A DNA stretch of 7,322 nucleotides from positions 1-7,322 of the forward strand of contig CAWKZT010000088.1 in assembly GCA_963854565.1 (NCBI GenBank). Direction: 5' to 3'. The stretch's first letter is position 1, and each line of letters starts with the position of its first letter. Under the pieces are notes generated by a model. That model was not told where the DNA came from. It made no database searches and worked only from the letters and a program-made list of their open reading frames with translations. A program made the translations under genes and the position numbers. This document shows, in pieces, positions 6,255-7,322 of the stretch. The stretch is from CAWKZT01 sp963854565 (GTDB taxonomy: Bacteria > Actinomycetota > Acidimicrobiia > Acidimicrobiales > JAHEJN01).

Positions 6255-6260
6255 TACCCT
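6255..6260 (+). promoter_or_regulatory. -10 box (TACCCT, within TATACCCT) for a leaderless enzyme transcript
   Basis: TACCCT ends six bases before the GTG at 6267. The GTG has no Shine-Dalgarno sequence in front of it. The spacing matches that of the sigma-factor gene, and suggests transcription starts on the GTG. There is no clear -35 block. Confidence 0.38.
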
Positions 6261-6266
6261 GTAACC

Positions 6267-7133
6267 GTGGACATCTTCGTCGATTCTGAAACCGCGCCGC
6301 TGCGATCGGTGATCGTTGGCTACCCGGACAACTTCATGCAAGTGAATCCGGAGATCATCAACGAAACCCAGCGTAAGTATTACGACGGACCAGATGCCCC
6401 GACGCGTGCCGCGGTAACCAAACAACTACAGAGCCTCATCGATGTGCTGCGAAGCCGTGGAATTGAGGTGCTGCAACCGCACCCTCTTCCCTATATCCCC
6501 GACCAAATGATGACCCGCGATATCGGTGTGGTTATCGGCGACACGTTTGTGGTCACGACAATGGCCGCTAAGAGTCGCCGCCATGAGTGGCGGGGCTATG
6601 CCCACCTACTTGAGCTGTTTCCTGAGCATGTGAAGGTGCTGTTTGCCCCCGAGGATGTTGTCATTGAGGGCGGAGATGTGATTGTTGATAGCGGCAAAGT
6701 CTTTGTCGGTATGGGTCAACGCACCACGCTGGCGGGCGCTGCTTGGCTCATGCAACTTGTGCCGGAATACGAGATAGTGCCCGTCAACTTAACCGGACTC
6801 CAAAGAGGCGAAGACGTCCTCCATCTCGATTGCTCGTTCGTACCCGTCGGCGACGGTCATGCCTTGATCTATCCGGGAGGCATGAAGGACATCCCGGCGG
6901 CTTTACGCGAGACCTACGATCTCATTGAGGTAACGCGCGAAGAGCAACAAGTCCTCGGCACGAATGTCTTATCACTGGACCCTTCGACGGTTATTTCGCA
7001 ACCAACCGCCCGAAGAATCAACGCCGAAATGCGAGAGCGCGGTATCGAAGTAATCGAGGTTGACTACTCGGAGCCGCCCAAGACGGGTGGCAGCTTTCGC
7101 TGCTGCACCTTGCCGCTGCACCGAGCCCACTAA
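6267..7133 (+). CDS. Arginine deiminase / DDAH superfamily guanidino-group hydrolase or amidinotransferase
   Basis: This complete 288-residue cytosolic enzyme belongs to the alpha/beta-propeller superfamily that attacks the guanidine carbon through a cysteine. All core elements are present in order: TRD at 83-85, EGGD at 134-137, HLD at 186-188, and the C-terminal GGSFRCCTLPLHR at 274-286. By comparison with arginine deiminase (RCMSMPL), Cys279 is the nucleophile, with His186, Asp85, Glu134, Asp137 and Asp188 as active-site partners. The length is that of DDAH and short deiminase-like proteins; classical arginine deiminases have about 400 residues. Candidate substrates are arginine, methylarginines or another guanidino compound. 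Amidinotransferase activity is also possible, and sequence alone does not choose. I take the GTG at 6267 rather than an in-frame ATG at 6204. Similarity starts with DIFVDSETAPLRSVIVGYP, and the upstream part would overlap the divergent promoters. A second member of the superfamily faces it downstream. Confidence 0.9.
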   Translation: MDIFVDSETAPLRSVIVGYPDNFMQVNPEIINETQRKYYDGPDAPTRAAVTKQLQSLIDVLRSRGIEVLQPHPLPYIPDQMMTRDIGVVIGDTFVVTTMAAKSRRHEWRGYAHLLELFPEHVKVLFAPEDVVIEGGDVIVDSGKVFVGMGQRTTLAGAAWLMQLVPEYEIVPVNLTGLQRGEDVLHLDCSFVPVGDGHALIYPGGMKDIPAALRETYDLIEVTREEQQVLGTNVLSLDPSTVISQPTARRINAEMRERGIEVIEVDYSEPPKTGGSFRCCTLPLHRAH

Positions 7134-7179
7134 TCGTCTACACGAGGCAGCCAAACAACACGGCCAGCCAAGCCTTGGA

Positions 7180-7322
7180 TTAGCTAGGGCGAGGGTCCAG
7201 GTGTACGCCGGCGAGCATGCAACGCACCGAACCCCCGGCAAGTTCGATGGTCGGTATGTCAACAGCAACGATTTTGGCTGACTGCTCTATCACTTCGATT
7301 TGCTCAGCGGTCAGCGCCCGTC
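7180..7322 (-). CDS. Second arginine deiminase/DDAH-superfamily protein, C-terminal fragment (runs off right edge)
   Basis: Forty-six codons and a TAA stop (complement of 7180-7182) are visible, reading leftward from the right edge. The fragment reads from RALTAEQIEV through VAVDIPTIELAGG to SVRCMLAGVHLDPRPS. The GG-S-V-R-C-M block is the superfamily's C-terminal nucleophile motif; the cysteine codon is at 7219-7221. It lines up with GGSFRCC in the complete enzyme encoded next door, and the preceding segment (IEVIEQSAKIVAVDIPT) parallels its IEVIEVDYSEP. The two genes are convergent, with 46 bp between their stop codons and no strong terminator hairpin there. The sequence after the nucleophile differs (MLAGVHL against CTLPLHR), so this is a different subfamily, not a recent duplicate. 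Most of the gene lies outside the window, so substrate and full length are unknown. Confidence 0.82.
   Translation of the reverse strand, partial: RALTAEQIEVIEQSAKIVAVDIPTIELAGGSVRCMLAGVHLDPRPS

Noticed and set aside
6237..6264. GCGTCT-16-CTGTAA upstream of the guanidine-enzyme gene as a fourth copy of the ECF motif.
   Set aside because: It has mismatches in both blocks. The -10 block would end only two bases before the GTG, too close for a transcript containing the start codon.
6204..6266. N-terminal extension of the guanidine enzyme to an ATG at 6204.
   Set aside because: The 21 extra residues show no family similarity and overlap the TACCCT box. The GTG at 6267 fits the family start.
7134..7179. 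Small inverted repeats between the two convergent guanidine-enzyme genes (TCGT/ACGA and CCAA/TTGG).
   Set aside because: The stems are only four base pairs and no T-tract follows, so a terminator call is not supported.
6972..7268. Minus-strand frame of 98 codons opposite the end of the guanidine-enzyme gene.
   Set aside because: It overlaps the conserved C-terminus of that gene. The correct minus-strand frame here is the one ending at 7180, which carries the GGSVRC motif.

Overview
This window looks like chromosome from a moderately GC-rich actinobacterium. An Acidimicrobiia-type lineage is my best guess, and it is an inference. The reasons are GTG starts, transcripts that appear to lack a leader, an Actinobacteria-style lipoprotein signal ending in an A-A-A-C lipobox followed by G-S-D, an ECF sigma factor paired with an RskA-like anti-sigma factor, and gene families common in that phylum. 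I saw no insertion sequence, CRISPR array, tRNA, rRNA or phage gene.

Layout, left to right. From 1 to 2188 on the minus strand lie two FtsX-type ABC permease genes joined by an ATGA overlap. The second runs off the left edge, and no ATPase gene is in view. A 122-bp divergent gap leads to a plus-strand PlsC-type acyltransferase gene (2311-3297). Next comes a FAS1 (fasciclin) lipoprotein gene (3377-3946), then a strong hairpin. An ECF sigma factor gene (4079-4618, GTG start, apparently leaderless) overlaps an RskA-type membrane anti-sigma gene (4615-5313). A DUF1295 membrane protein gene on the minus strand (5310-6182) meets the anti-sigma gene tail to tail with interleaved stop codons. Diverging from it is a complete arginine-deiminase/DDAH-superfamily enzyme gene (6267-7133). 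At the right edge, convergent on the minus strand, is the last 46 codons of a second gene of that superfamily (7180-7322).

How the parts may work together. FAS1 lipoprotein, SigK-like sigma, RskA-like anti-sigma and DUF1295 protein recall the mycobacterial SigK regulon (MPT83/MPT70 FAS1 proteins, sigK-rskA and its neighbouring lipid-related operon). I also see a repeated two-block motif, GCATC(C/T)-N16-(T/C)CGTA. It occurs once upstream of the permease operon, once upstream of the acyltransferase gene and once upstream of the FAS1 gene, each time where a promoter should be. The motif resembles an ECF promoter and, as I recall it, the SigK consensus. The working model is a local envelope regulon: signal to RskA-like protein, release of sigma, then transcription of the FAS1 lipoprotein, acyltransferase and permease genes. 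The sigma gene, the DUF1295 gene and the guanidine-enzyme gene lack a convincing copy. Instead they show TANNNT -10 boxes 6-7 bases before the start codon, suggesting leaderless housekeeping transcription.
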